DNA of 64,000 bases, taken from Rhizomys pruinosus (taxonomy: Eukaryota; Chordata; Mammalia; Rodentia; Spalacidae). This document shows, piece after piece, positions 53,481-63,472 of the stretch. The DNA is taken from the NCBI GenBank assembly GCA_009823505.1, contig VZQC01010991.1:62643-126642 (forward strand), written 5' to 3'. A program made the translations under genes and the position numbers. Below the pieces are notes generated by a model. The model did no database searches. It saw only the letters and a list, made by a program, of their open reading frames with translations, and was not told the origin of the DNA. Numbering within the stretch: the stretch's first letter is position 1; the number at the start of each line of letters is the position of its first letter.

Positions 53481-53852
53481 TCCCTGCCTGCATTGCATCG
53501 TTCCTCACCATGTACTCTTGGTCTCGTTCTAAATTTTAGGCTATCCCACACGTACACCTGTATACATGTATACATGCTGGGCAAGGGGCCACATATGAGG
53601 AAGAACATGTGGGTTTTTTCTTTCATGAAGTCTGTCCATTTTTCCTGCAAATTGATTTCATTTTTCTTCATAGCCCAACAATATTCCATTCTGTATGTGT
53701 TTCATTATCTAGTCCTCAGCTGAGGGACATCTAGGCTGCTTCCATTTCCTTGCTACTGTGAATAAAGCAACAGTGAACAGGGATGTGCAAGTTCCTTTGT
53801 GGTAAGATACAGAGTCCTGTGTGCCAGGAGCGAGGTACAGCTGGGTCATACG

Positions 53853-54009
53853 GTGTTTTGTTTGTTTGATTTTTGAGACAGGATCTCACTGTCTATCCCT
53901 GGCTGGTCTGGAACTCACTACGAAGACCAAGTGGCCTCAAACCCACAGAGATCCACCTGCTTCTGCCTCCCAAATGTGGTGATTAAAAGTGTGCACCACC
54001 ACCCCAGCT
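53853..54009 (-). mobile_element. B1 SINE, antisense
   Basis: TTGATTTTTGAGACAGGATC ... GCACCACCACCCCAGCT. Confidence 0.93.
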
Positions 54010-54194
54010 CCCTATCTTTATTTTTTTGAGGACCCTCCAAATTGACTTCTGTGATGGCTGTACTCACTTGTCCCTTGCCAGCAGTGAATGCCGGTCCCTA
54101 TTTCCTTTCATCCTCTCCGACATTTGTTGTCTTGGTGATAGCCACTCTGAGTGGGGTGAGGCAGTATCTCAAAGAAGGTTTTTTTGTTGTTGTC

Positions 54195-54342
54195 CTTTTC
54201 TTTTTTGAGACAGGGTCTCCCTGAAGCCCCAGCTGTCCTGGAACTCACTATGTAGACCAGGCTGGCCTTGAATTCACAAAGATCTGCCTGCTTCTGCCTC
54301 TCAAGTGCTAGGATTAAAAGTGTGCACCACCACGCCTGGCTC
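54195..54342 (-). mobile_element. B1 SINE, antisense
   Basis: TTTTCTTTTTTGAGACAGGG ... CACCACCACGCCTGGCT. Confidence 0.95.
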
Positions 54343-54359
54343 AAAGTAGTTTTTTAAAA

Positions 54360-54589
54360 GTATTTATTTTTTTATTCTTTTTTATTTTTTATGTGTATGA
54401 GTGTACTGTCTGCATGTAGGTTGGTGCACCTGTGTCATGCAATGCGGAGGAGGTCAGAAGAGGGTGTCGGATTCTCCTGGAACTGGAGTTAAAGACGGTT
54501 CTCAGCCACCATGTGGGTGCTGGGAATCAAACCCAGGTCCTCTGCAAGAGCAGTCAACACTCTTAACCGCTGAGCCATCTCTCCAGCCC
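54360..54589 (-). mobile_element. B2 SINE, antisense
   Basis: TATTTATTTTTTTATTC ... GAGCCATCTCTCCAGCCCC; TCAAAGTAGTTTTTT on both sides (TSD). Confidence 0.96.
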
Positions 54590-54627
54590 CTCAAAGTAGT
54601 TTTTTTAAGTAGTTTTTTTAAAAAAAA

Positions 54628-54849
54628 TATTTTATTTATTACTTTCATTTTATGTGTATGTGTATGAGTGTATTTCCTGCATGTGTGTAAGTGCACCCAT
54701 GTTGTACATTGTCTGTGGAGGTCAGAAGAGGGCATTGGCTCTCCTGGAAATGGTTATGGTTGTTAGCCACCACGTGGGTGCTAGGAATCAAACCCAGGTC
54801 CTCTGCAAGAGCAGCCAGTGCTTTTAACTGCTAAGCCACCTCCCAGCCC
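54628..54849 (-). mobile_element. B2 SINE, antisense
   Basis: TATTTTATTTATTACTTTC ... CTAAGCCACCTCCCAGCCC. Confidence 0.93.
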
Positions 54850-55071
54850 TAGATGTTGAACACTTTTAAAAGTAGTTATCCACCATTTCTGTTTCTTCAT
54901 TTGGAACTGTCTGCTCATTTCTTTAGCCCATTTTTTTATAGGAAGTTTTGTTTCCTTTGTGTTTAATTTTTTCATTTATTTGTAAGTTTTGGATATTAGC
55001 CCGCTGTATCTGAAATATAGGCAGTAAAGATTCCTCCCGTTGTTTGGGGTGGTATGATCTGCAGAAAAAAT

Positions 55072-55113
<42 letters not shown>

Positions 55114-55121
55114 TGTGTGTT
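55072..55121. repeat. (GT)n microsatellite
   Basis: About 24 GT units with one TATG interruption, at the 3' tail of the antisense B1. Confidence 0.96.
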
Positions 55122-55228
55122 TGAGATAGGGTCTCCCTGCAGCCCCGGCTAGCCTGGAACTTCCTTTGTAAACCAGGTTGGCCTTGAACTCACAGAGATC
55201 TGCCTGCCTCTGCCTCCCAAGTGCTGGT
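55121..55228 (-). mobile_element. B1 SINE, antisense, 5'-truncated
   Basis: TTGAGATAGGGTCTCCCTGC ... CCTCCCAAGTGCTGG. Confidence 0.93.
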
Positions 55229-55314
55229 GCAGGAACAATTTTATGTAGTCCCATCTGTTCTTTCTCAAGGCCAGTTCCCGTGTGGCTGGAGTTCTATATA
55301 GAAGTTGTTGCCCA

Positions 55315-55463
55315 GCCGGGCGTGGTGGCACACACCTTTAATCCCAGCTCTCGGGAGGCAGAGGCAGGCAGATCTCTGTGAGTTCAAGGTCAGTCTGGTC
55401 TACAAAGGAAGTTCCAGGCTAGCCAGGGCTGCAGGGAGACCCTGTCTCAAAAAGACAAAAAAG
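55315..55463 (+). mobile_element. B1 SINE, sense
   Basis: GCCGGGCGTGGTGGCACACA ... CTCAAAAAGACAAAAAAG; AGTTGTTGCC on both sides (TSD). Confidence 0.96.
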
Positions 55464-56151
55464 AAAAAGTTGTTGCCTACCCGCAAGGTCTTGAGTAGTC
55501 CCTATGTTCTCTTGTAGCTGTTTCAGAATTTCAGGTTTTAAACTGAGGTCTTTGATCCACTTTGAGTTGATTTTTGTCTGAGGTGAGAGACGTGGATCTC
55601 ATTTCATTCTTCTGCAGGTAGAGATCCAGTGTTGCCAGCACCATTTGTTGTCGAGTGGGCCATCTTTTTTTCCACTGCATATTTTTGCCAGCTCTGCAAA
55701 ACTTAGGTGTCCATAGCACTGCTGGTTGATTTCTGGGTCCTCCACTCTGCTCCACTGGCCACTTGTCTGCTTGTATCAGTCATCATTATCACTATACTCT
55801 GCAGTACAACTTGAGCTGTGTTCTTGCTCCTTAGGATGGCTTTAGCTATTTGTGGTCTTTTGTGGTTCTATTTGAATTTTTGGACTGTGTTTTCCCAATC
55901 TGTGATGTATGACATCAGAATTCTAATGAGTATTGCATTAAATTTTGGCAGTATTAATTCTGCCAATTCAGGAGCGTGGAAGGTCTTTCCATCATCTAAT
56001 ATCTTTCTTGATTTCCTTTTTCAGTGCCTTGACCTTTTTCATTGTAGAAGTCTCTCCCTTTCTATTCCTACGCACTTTATTCATTTACTAAAGCCTGGGA
56101 GTTCACGGCACCTGTGCACTGAGCAGCTAAATGTTAAATTTTAAAATGGAT

Positions 56152-56312
56152 ACTGAGCATGGTGGTGCACGCCTTTAATCCCAGAACTCAGGAGGCAGAG
56201 ACAGGCAGATCTCTGTGAGTTCAAGGTCAGCCTAATCTACATAGCAAGTAACAGGCCAGCTGGGGCTACAGGAAGATCCTGTCTCAAAAAGACCAAAAAT
56301 AAAAAATAAAAA
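56152..56312 (+). mobile_element. B1 SINE, sense
   Basis: TACTGAGCATGGTGGTGCAC ... CTCAAAAAGACCAAAAATAA. Confidence 0.94.
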
Positions 56313-56403
56313 AAAATAAAATGAAATTACTAAATTTCCTAAAACAAATAAATTAGAATCGAGTAATTTGGTTTTTAGGAGAGTTATAATAAGGAAATAA
56401 CAA

Positions 56404-56554
56404 TTTTTTTGGTCTTTTTGAGACAGGGTCTCCCTATAGCCCCAGCTGTCCTGGAACTCACTATGTAGACCAGGCTGGCCTTGAACTCACAGAGATCCAC
56501 CTGCCTCTGCTTCCCAAGTGCTAGGATTAAAGGTATGTGCCACCGGGCCTGGCC
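56404..56554 (-). mobile_element. B1 SINE, antisense
   Basis: TTTTTTTGGTCTTTTTGAGA ... GTGCCACCGGGCCTGGCC; AGGAAATAACAATT on both sides (TSD). Confidence 0.96.
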
Positions 56555-56585
56555 CAGGAAATAACAATTAATAAAAACAAAGAAA

Positions 56586-56870
56586 AGTGTAGTGTGTTAC
56601 ACACCTGCAGCAGCATGCTTACCTCCTTGTCTACTGAACAGACTTAACCTGTGTTCAGAAGCAATAGCTGAGACGGTGGTTTGATCTACACCTGAGGCAT
56701 TTCCAGAAGAAGCAGAGGATGATCATATATAAACCCTTATCTTTCCCATATTAAACGAGTTGGCAGGTGCTTGCATTTTCCCTGTCTTTCACCCAACTCC
56801 TGGTGTCTGTGGAGTTTGACTCCGCACCTACTCACCTCTTCCTTGGTCAGGACCTTGGAACCCTGACAGC
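56586..56870 (+). repeat. LTR-like inverted repeat, left arm
   Basis: GTGTTACACACCTGCAGCAG ... GATCATATATAAACCC (TATA-like) ... CAGGACCTTGGAACCC is the reverse complement of 60675-60966 along its length with moderate divergence. TATA box and size suggest an LTR, but that is inference. A short antisense B2 end follows at about 56868-56889. Confidence 0.8.
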
Positions 56871-57052
56871 TGGCCATCTCTCCAGCCCCTAGGTCTAAGT
56901 TTTTGCATGTGTTTGTCAGTTCTTATAAATGTTCTCTCAGACAAAGTGGCCACTTCAAGTTTCATCTTTTATGTGCACAGAATTATTTGGCATACCAGAC
57001 TAGATATGCATGTGCAAACTTTAAAATGTGAATACTTAAAAAAACGCATTCG

Positions 57053-57207
57053 GAGCCGGGCGTGGTGGCGCACGCCTTTAATCCTAGCACTTGGGAGGCA
57101 GAGGCAGGTGGATCTTTGTAAGTTCAAGGCCGGCCTGGTCTGCAGAGTGAGTTCCAGGACAGCTGGGGATATAGGGAGACCCTGTCTCAAAAAGACCAAA
57201 AAAAAAA
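57053..57207 (+). mobile_element. B1 SINE, sense
   Basis: GAGCCGGGCGTGGTGGCGCA ... CTCAAAAAGACCAAAAAAA; AAACGCATTCG / AATGCATTCG flank (TSD). CpG-rich and young. Confidence 0.96.
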
Positions 57208-57220
57208 AAATAATGCATTC

Positions 57221-57459
57221 GGGGCTGGAGAGATGGCTCAGTGGTTAAAAGCACCGACTGCTCTTGCAGACGACCCGGGTTTGATTCCCAGCACCCACAT
57301 GGTGGCTAAGAACCATCTTTAATTCCAGTTCTAGGGGAATCCGACACCCTCCTCTGACCTCCTCAGCATTGCATGACACGAGTGCACAAACCTACATGCA
57401 GACAGTACACTCATACACATAAAAAAATAATTAATTTTTTTAAAAGATGGGAAAAAAAA
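57221..57459 (+). mobile_element. B2 SINE, sense
   Basis: GGGGCTGGAGAGATGGCTCA ... CATACACATAAAAAAATAAT; TGCATTCG before and CGCATTG after, the same target as the adjacent B1. Confidence 0.95.
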
Positions 57460-57526
57460 CGCATTGAAAGGCCAAACACTTGGATACTGTAAATCAAATA
57501 AAAAACATAAAAGGCATAAATACATA

Positions 57527-59712
57527 AAAACCTGCCATGAATTCATTCAGCCTTTGTTTTCGGAGATCTTGGTGCGCCTGTCTGAAGCTGTCTCTTTTGG
57601 AGGTGATTTTGTCCAATTCTGCTACTCGTTGCAGGTGTGATTCTTCTTTTTTTTGTTTTTTATACTCTGCAATGGCGCCAGGGTTTGGTTTCATTTCATG
57701 ACACTGAGCCTCCAAAAGTGCAATTTGATTTGTTGTGGAGTCTGGATTCTTGATTGCTTCAGGGTCCTCTGTGCTTGGAACTGAAACCTTCTCTCTTTTT
57801 GCCAATATTTTATTTTGGAATTGTGTTCAGCAATGTGACCATCTATTTCCTCGGGTTTCAACTTAATACTAACTGCATCTTTTTGAAGAGCATGTTCATT
57901 TTCTTGAATAACTTTTGGTTCTTGAAGCAGGTGATGATGTTCTTTCTGGATCTCTGGTGGGGACTCCTCTCTAGTGTTTGTATTTTTTGTGACCTCTGCT
58001 GCTTTGTCCTCAGCACTTTTTAGCTCTGCTGTTAAATCCTGTATTTCTTTTTTGGTGTCTTTTGTTTCTTTCTCTGTGCGCAAGACAGAGTCTTGTGACT
58101 TTTGGGGATTTCTGTTGGCAGTCTTGTTGGCTACTTAGGCTTTGGTGATAGCAGAGGCACATTCATCTGCTTGTTTGTTTTGTCAGTTTTGTCTTGTTGG
58201 GCCTTGAGTTTGTGGCTGTTGATTTCTCAGCTTCTACTTTGCCAGCTTTGTCAGCCAGGGCATCGTATTCTGTTTTGAGGGAACTGACATTTTGATTTTA
58301 TTATTTTATTTTTTTATGTGTGTGAATATACTGTCTGCATGTAGGTTTGTGCACCCGTGTCGTGCAATGCTGTGGAGGTCAGAGGAGGGTGTCAGATTTC
58401 CCTGGAACTGGAGTTAAAGACAGTTCTCAGCCGCCATGTGGGTGCTGGGGATCGAACCCAGGTCCTCTGCAAGAGCAGTTGGAGCTCTTAACCGCTAGGC
58501 CATCTCTCCAGCCCCAAGGGAACTGACATTTTGTTCTGGTGGTTTTTGTCCTTTTTTTGTCGGGAGCAGCAAGCACGTTGGCTTCGGGTTCTTTGATTTG
58601 TGCACTCAAGTGCTCTTGTTGCTCTGGTAAACGCTGGATGCTTGCAGCGAACTTTTCTAGTGTATTTCTCATTCACTATGTCTTAAGTTAACTACTGCTT
58701 CTTCAGGTTGTGCTTTCTGTTCTTGGACTTGCACTGCTTGTTTGGAATGCTTTTCCAACTGGGATTCCATTTTGTGTGCCTCTTATGAGATTTCAACGAT
58801 GGCTGCTGGGCCCATTCTTCCTCTTGTTGCTTTGCTTCCACCACCAGTCGTTGCACCTGACTGTTCTATGATCTGCCCCTGTGGAGTCACTGCTCTCTAT
58901 ATCCTGTCTTTCTGATAGGCTACTCTCGTGGCTTGATCCAAGTTGTCAGCCCCTGGGGTTTCCCATGAAGCAAAATAAAAAGCTTGGCGGATTTCCTCAT
59001 TTTTCACTTTGACTAGATCAAATAACCGAGTATTCTCAGGACTTTGGGTTTTGGTTGTTGGTTGTTTGTTTGTTTGTTCGCCCATACTGACATCTTATCT
59101 AGGCCTATGAAGGTTGCAACTCCAACATTGTGTCTTTTGGGGAAGTTTACACATTTTTGGGCTGTATCAATAGCATCAACAAAAGTGTGGTCTGATGTAT
59201 GGCTACAGGATGAAATAGCAATATCATACTTCTCATCAATGGCTCCCAGATCCCCCAATCTTTCATGTATTCCGGGGACCCTGCCAGATTTTTTTCTTGA
59301 ATTGTTGTGTTGAGTGCTCCCCCCTACTTCGATTCATTGCTGAGGAACCCTTTGCTTCTTCAACTTCTTGGAGGGGATCATGGGCCAAGCTTTTTGAGAT
59401 TTGTTTCTTCTTGTGTCAGTTTTTGAGGTTTCTTTTCTTTCTCCTTTGATTCTTGTTGAGCTTGAGGGAGTTTTGTGTTTGTATCTCCAATTGCCGCTTT
59501 CCTTTCTTTGAGAGTCTCAGAGGCGTGGTTGGGGTTTCCTTTGCTTTGCTTAGCTGAGATACCGCAGCGTTGTGTTGACTGGGATAGATATTAGGTTCTC
59601 ATTAGGCTGCATCCGTCTTTGAACGTGCTTCATTTACTGATTTGTTGAAGTCCATGAACTCTTTCTCTCGACTCTCCTCTTTCTGAGGCCCTTGTGTTTC
59701 CTGCTTAAGGTA
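57527..59712 (-). pseudogene. SMC4: SMC4 processed pseudogene, truncated at both ends
   Basis: Minus-strand pieces match the condensin ATPase SMC4 in correct order and without introns. The first coiled coil is near 59600-59712 (KSVNEARSK). The hinge is at 59020-59270 (LGAIDEKYDIAIS; VGVATFIGLDKMSVW). Post-hinge pieces are LFDLVKVKNEEIRQAFYF and DNLDQATRVAYQKDR (58900-59040) and RNTLEKFAASIQRL (near 58630). The second coiled coil is at 57810-58085 (DLTAELKSAEDKAAEV) and the end is IKNPDSTTNQIALLE to RKQRLNEFMAGFY (57527-57760). The two ATPase head halves are absent, and frames carry stops and shifts. A B2 interrupts it. There is no poly(A) tail; the match stops abruptly mid-coil. Confidence 0.92.
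58294..58514 (-). mobile_element. B2 SINE, antisense, inside the SMC4 pseudogene
   Basis: TTTTATTATTTTATTTTTTT ... TAGGCCATCTCTCCAGCCCC; GGGAACTGACATTTTG on both sides (TSD). Confidence 0.97.
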
Positions 59713-59733
59713 TGTCTAGTGTCCTGTATGTTG

Positions 59734-60125
59734 GTTCTGTCAAACAAAGTGATCACTTCAAGTTTCTATCGTTTATGTGCACAGAATTATTTGGCATGCC
59801 AGACTAGATATGCACGTGCAAACTTTAAAATGTGAATACTTAAAAAAATGTATTGAGGGGCTGGAGAGATGGCCTAGTGGTTAAGAGTGCCGACCGCTCT
59901 TGCAGAGGACCCGGGTTTGATCCCCAGCACCCACATGGCAGCCGAGAACCGTCTGAAACTCCAATTTCAGGAGAACTCCAGTTCAGGGGAATCCAAGACC
60001 CTCTTCTGACCTCCACGGCATTGCACGACACGGGTGCACAAACTTGCATGCACAGTACATTCATACACATACAGAAATAAATAAAATAAAAAAATGTATT
60101 GAAAGGCCAAAAATTTGGATACTGT
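59734..60125 (+). repeat. Direct repeat flanking SMC4 pseudogene, right copy, holding a B2
   Basis: ACAAAGTGATCACTTCAAG ... CAGAATTATTTGGCATGCC ... TGTGAATACTTAAAAAAATG ... GAAAGGCCAAAAATTTGGAT; partner of 56913-57500. Confidence 0.88.
59856..60093 (+). mobile_element. B2 SINE, sense, full extended form
   Basis: GGGGCTGGAGAGATGGCCTA ... CATACACATACAGAAATAAA; AAAAAATGTATTGA on both sides (TSD). Same target position as the SINEs in the left direct repeat. Confidence 0.96.
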
Positions 60126-60490
60126 ATATCAAGTGTTTACTGCTTGTTTTGTGCACTCAACCAAAGTTCTAGGCTTAAGAACATAAAAGCCATCATATGA
60201 CCTATTCGAAGGATTTTTACCTAGGTCTGCAAGTTCAACTGCATTCAATACTAATTGTAGAGACATTGGCTTTTCAGAAAGTTGGTGACTGTGTAAAATT
60301 GCAGCTTATTTTTTTTCTTTTCACTTCTGTTCCCTTTAAAATTCTTTACACAGTAATACTAGAACACCCAGCTTTGAGATCGTGAGTTATGTATTGCCAT
60401 ATATTTTTTTTTTTGGTAACTTGAGGTTCATAGTGTCAGCTAACCTTGTGTTAAAAAAATTTTTTTTGTATACTTAAAAAAAGGGGGTTG
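60126..60490. other. Unassigned AT-rich DNA
   Basis: Nothing recognised. Confidence 0.45.
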
Positions 60491-60491
60491 A

Positions 60492-60662
60492 AATGGCAGG
60501 ATTTTCTTTAGGGAAAGGGATTCAGTTGTGCTGCAAAGTGATTGTTCATTGTTATCTTTCATTGTTACATCGTAATTTTTCATGGCTACATTGACATCAG
60601 ATGCCAAAAATGAATGGCAGGATTTTTCTTTGGGGAAAGGGATTTGGTTTTGCTGCAAAGCG
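60492..60662. repeat. Pair of ~50-bp direct repeats
   Basis: ATGGCAGGATTTTCTTTAGG ... GCTGCAAAGTGA (60492-60540) recurs as ATGGCAGGATTTTTCTTTGG ... GCTGCAAAGCGA (60613-60662), next to the right LTR-like arm. Confidence 0.9.
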
Positions 60663-60674
60663 AGGATGTAGGAA

Positions 60675-60966
60675 CCTCCTCCGGGCCAGCCGGTGGGGTT
60701 CCAAGGTCCTGACCAAAGAAGAGGTGAGTAGGCGCGGAGTCAAACACCACAGACCCCGGGAGTTGGGTGAAAGGCAGGGGAAATGCCAGCACCTGCCAAC
60801 TCGTTTAGGGGAAAGATAAGGGTTTATATACAATCATCCTCTGCTTCTTCTGCAAACGCCTCAGGTGCAGATCAAACCACTGACTCAGCTGTTGCTTCCG
60901 AGCACAGGTTAAGTCTGTTCCGTAGACGAGGAGGTTAAGCATGCTGCTGCAGGTGTGTAACACTCT
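60675..60966 (-). repeat. LTR-like inverted repeat, right arm
   Basis: GGTTCCAAGGTCCTGACCAA ... GGGTTTATATACAATC ... CTGCTGCAGGTGTGTAACAC, reverse complement of 56586-56870. Confidence 0.8.
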
Positions 60967-60975
60967 ACAGAAAAG

Positions 60976-61190
60976 GGGCTGGAGAGATGGCTCAGCAGTT
61001 AAGAACACTGGCTGCTCTTGCAGAAGACCTGAGTTCAATTCCAGCATCCACATGGCGGCTAACAACTTTCCTAAGTCCAGTTCCAAGAGATCCAGTGCCC
61101 TCTTCTAACCTCCACAGGTACTGCATGAACAGGTGCACTTGCATACATGCAAGCAATACACTCAGACACGTAAAATAAAAATACAAAAAT
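60976..61190 (+). mobile_element. B2 SINE, sense
   Basis: GGGGCTGGAGAGATGGCTCA ... CACTCAGACACGTAAAATAA. Confidence 0.94.
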
Positions 61191-61207
61191 TTTTAATAAT
61201 AGAAAAT

Positions 61208-61359
61208 TGTTGGTCTTTTTGAGACCAAAGGGTCTCCCTTTAGTCCCAGCTGCCTTGGAGCTTGCTCTGTAGACCAGGCTGGCCTTGAACTCACAGATAT
61301 CTGCCTGCCTCTGCCTCCTGAGTCCTGGGATTAAAGGCATGTGCCACCACACCCGACCA
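61208..61359 (-). mobile_element. B1 SINE, antisense
   Basis: TTGGTCTTTTTGAGACCAAAG ... TGTGCCACCACACCCGACC; small insertion in the AGACAGGG segment. Confidence 0.94.
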
Positions 61360-63160
61360 AAATATTTTTTAATGTCATAAAAAATTAAAAAGAAGAAAAA
61401 CTTGCTAACTTGGAAGTGTGATGATTGATTTTAGTCATCAGCTTGGCTGGATTGAGATATGACTACATTAGTGCAGAGCAAGTCTGGGAGTGTCTGGGAG
61501 GGGAGATCCAAAGACATTGGTATGTGGGACAGTAATCCAAGAAATGTTCTGTGTGGGAAATCCAGCTTGAATTGCGGGCTGGATTTCCAACTAGTACCAC
61601 ATGGCCAAGAGTCTGGCTCCACCCCAGGGAGGAGCAAGCACCTTGGCCTAGGTGCTCGGTTCTGGGTGGAGCAAGGTGTGCAGTGGCACGGAGTTGGGGG
61701 CTCATGATTGGTCCTGGGAACTGACATCATTTGGTTTAAAAAAGCAAGCTGTGGCAACCAGTAAATCGGATTCCAATTAACATCATCACGGAGTTCCTGG
61801 CCGATATTTTTATTAATTATTGCGCGCATACAGGCTAAGATAGGCCTGAGTTTCGTTCGGATGGCCAGTGTGGTTGGAAAGAGGTTCCCTTTGTGGACCA
61901 CCAACCTGGGTACCTGGTGTGTGAAATTCCTGTCCCAGTTCTGGGCAGGTGGGAAGTCACGGCCAAGAGTGGAACATGTCTCGTTGGTCCAGGCCAAGAG
62001 CCCAAGTTGAGAGAATCACTCAGACTAGGCTGCAGGAAGCAGCCAGCTGGTCTCTGAGACGAGGGACCAGCTCCTCTCACAGCATCTGCAGGCAGGTGCT
62101 GTGCCCTCTCCCCTTAGCAGGGCCACGTGGTCCCTGCTCGGCATACAAAGAGAAGCTTCCTACAGTTCTGACCTGAATGAGGGCAGAACCATCCCAGAGG
62201 CTGTGGGCCCAGGGGAAAAATATAAGAGAAAGGCAGCCCACATGTATCAGCACCATTCTCAGAGAGCACCAGTTGCTGCTGCCCTGGCTGTAAGTCAGAC
62301 TTTCTCCTGGACCACACCACTGACAGTGGGAGCTTCCGGGCCCTCAGTGCTGAACTGCGGCTGCAGCTTGGGGACCCCCTTGTCCTGAGGCATCCAATTT
62401 CATGTACTGAGCAACTTTTTGTTGTCTGTCTCTCTAGTGTACAGAAGACCTTTGATGGACTACCCAACCCATCCAATAAATCCTTCATGTATCTACATGT
62501 ACATATATGCAGAGACACATATGTCTACATGGTGAGTGTGAATGCATGCGCGTGTGTGCATTCGTGTGAATGTGGACACAAGTACAGGTCACAAGCGTGA
62601 GGAATGAAGGTGATTGTAGACTCAGAAAGTCAGCTGTCCATGAGTAAGGCAGCGTAACAGGATCAGGAACCCTAGAAAATTAAAATCTCGACACTGGGTT
62701 GGTATGGGTCCACAATGCTGGACTCCTGCCGCTGCTCAGACCACAGCACGTACCTGCAGCAGCTCCTCTCCTCCCAGAAATACTTGGTGACAGGAGACAC
62801 CAAGGATCTCTAACTAACAGACTTCCAGGTGCCAGGGTTTCTCACTGGGGAAAGTGAATTTACATCAGAGGGGGATTGGTGGTGATACACACTACTCCCC
62901 CTGCTTTCTCTTCCTCTTGCCTGGGAATCAGAGAGCCTGGCTGACGCTTGTGATGGGAAACCCTCCCTCAGAAAAGTGTAAGAAAAGACTCAAGAGCCCT
63001 GATGTCCTTTCTTCAGAGCCCCACCTGTTGTCTCTCTGTCCATGGCGTTAATAACTCTTCTAATAAACTCCATACAACCTGTCTCAGTGTCCCCTTGAGC
63101 CCCCCCATCTGAGACCTTTCAGTTGATAGTGTTTGCCAGTGTATGTGATGCCTCAGGTTC
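61360..63160. other. Unassigned DNA, probably old repeat in part
   Basis: ATTTTAGTCATCAGCTTGGC ... GATTGAGATATGACTACATT (61430-61470) begins text that looks like a dispersed mammalian repeat, but I cannot name it. The 188-codon minus frame (61431-61997) lies across it and has no known domain. TTCTAATAAACTCCATAC near 63058 is a possible poly(A) site. Confidence 0.4.
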
Positions 63161-63164
63161 CATC

Positions 63165-63300
63165 CCCCAAGCACCACATAAACCACACGCTTGTAATCTT
63201 AACAATCAAGAGATGGAGGTGGGAGGGGCAGACATTCTGGATAATCCTCAGATATGTAGAGAGTTTGAGGCCAGCCTGAGACCCACCTCAAAAAAAAAAT
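63165..63300 (+). mobile_element. Very diverged B1-type SINE, sense
   Basis: CACGCTTGTAATCTTAACAA ... TTTGAGGCCAGCCTGAGACC then an A-run. Confidence 0.6.
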
Positions 63301-63314
63301 AGAATTTAAATCCC

Positions 63315-63472
63315 TAGCTGGGTGTGGTGGCACACGCCTTTAATCCTAGCACTTGGGATGCAGAGCCAGGCAATCTCTGTGAGTTCAAGGCCAGCCTGGT
63401 CTACATAGTGAGTTCCTGGCCAGCTGGGATTATAGTGAGACCCTATCTGAAAAAAAAAAAAAAAAAAAAAAA
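63315..63472 (+). mobile_element. B1 SINE, sense
   Basis: TAGCTGGGTGTGGTGGCACA ... GAGACCCTATCTGAAAAAA with a long A tail. Confidence 0.95.

Larger units (their letters stand above)
53481..56105 (-). mobile_element. LINE-1 3' portion, antisense, broken by SINEs
   Basis: The minus strand reads MEYCWAMKKNEINLQEKWTD (53632-53689), an ORF2 C-terminus-like YCW/YSAIK motif. Further pieces at 54030-54180, 54850-55065 and 55490-56105 have the usual antisense L1 wording (TTTGATCCACTTTGAGTTGA; CATTAAATTTTGGCAG). They are one element split by B1 and B2 copies. Confidence 0.7.
56913..57500 (+). repeat. Direct repeat flanking SMC4 pseudogene, left copy, holding a B1 and a B2
   Basis: Without the SINEs this reads ACAAAGTGGCCACTTCAAG ... 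CAGAATTATTTGGCATACC ... TGTGAATACTTAAAAAAACG ... GAAAGGCCAAACACTTGGAT. The same text occurs at 59734-60125. Confidence 0.88.

Noticed and set aside
57494..59258. Functional SMC4 gene or novel coiled-coil genes on the minus strand
   Set aside because: The pieces are one gene's coiled coils and hinge in several frames, with stops, a B2 insertion and no ATPase heads.
61431..61997. 188-codon minus-strand frame as a new gene
   Set aside because: No domain, no neighbouring exon signals, and the nucleotide text looks like an old dispersed repeat. Kept as unassigned.
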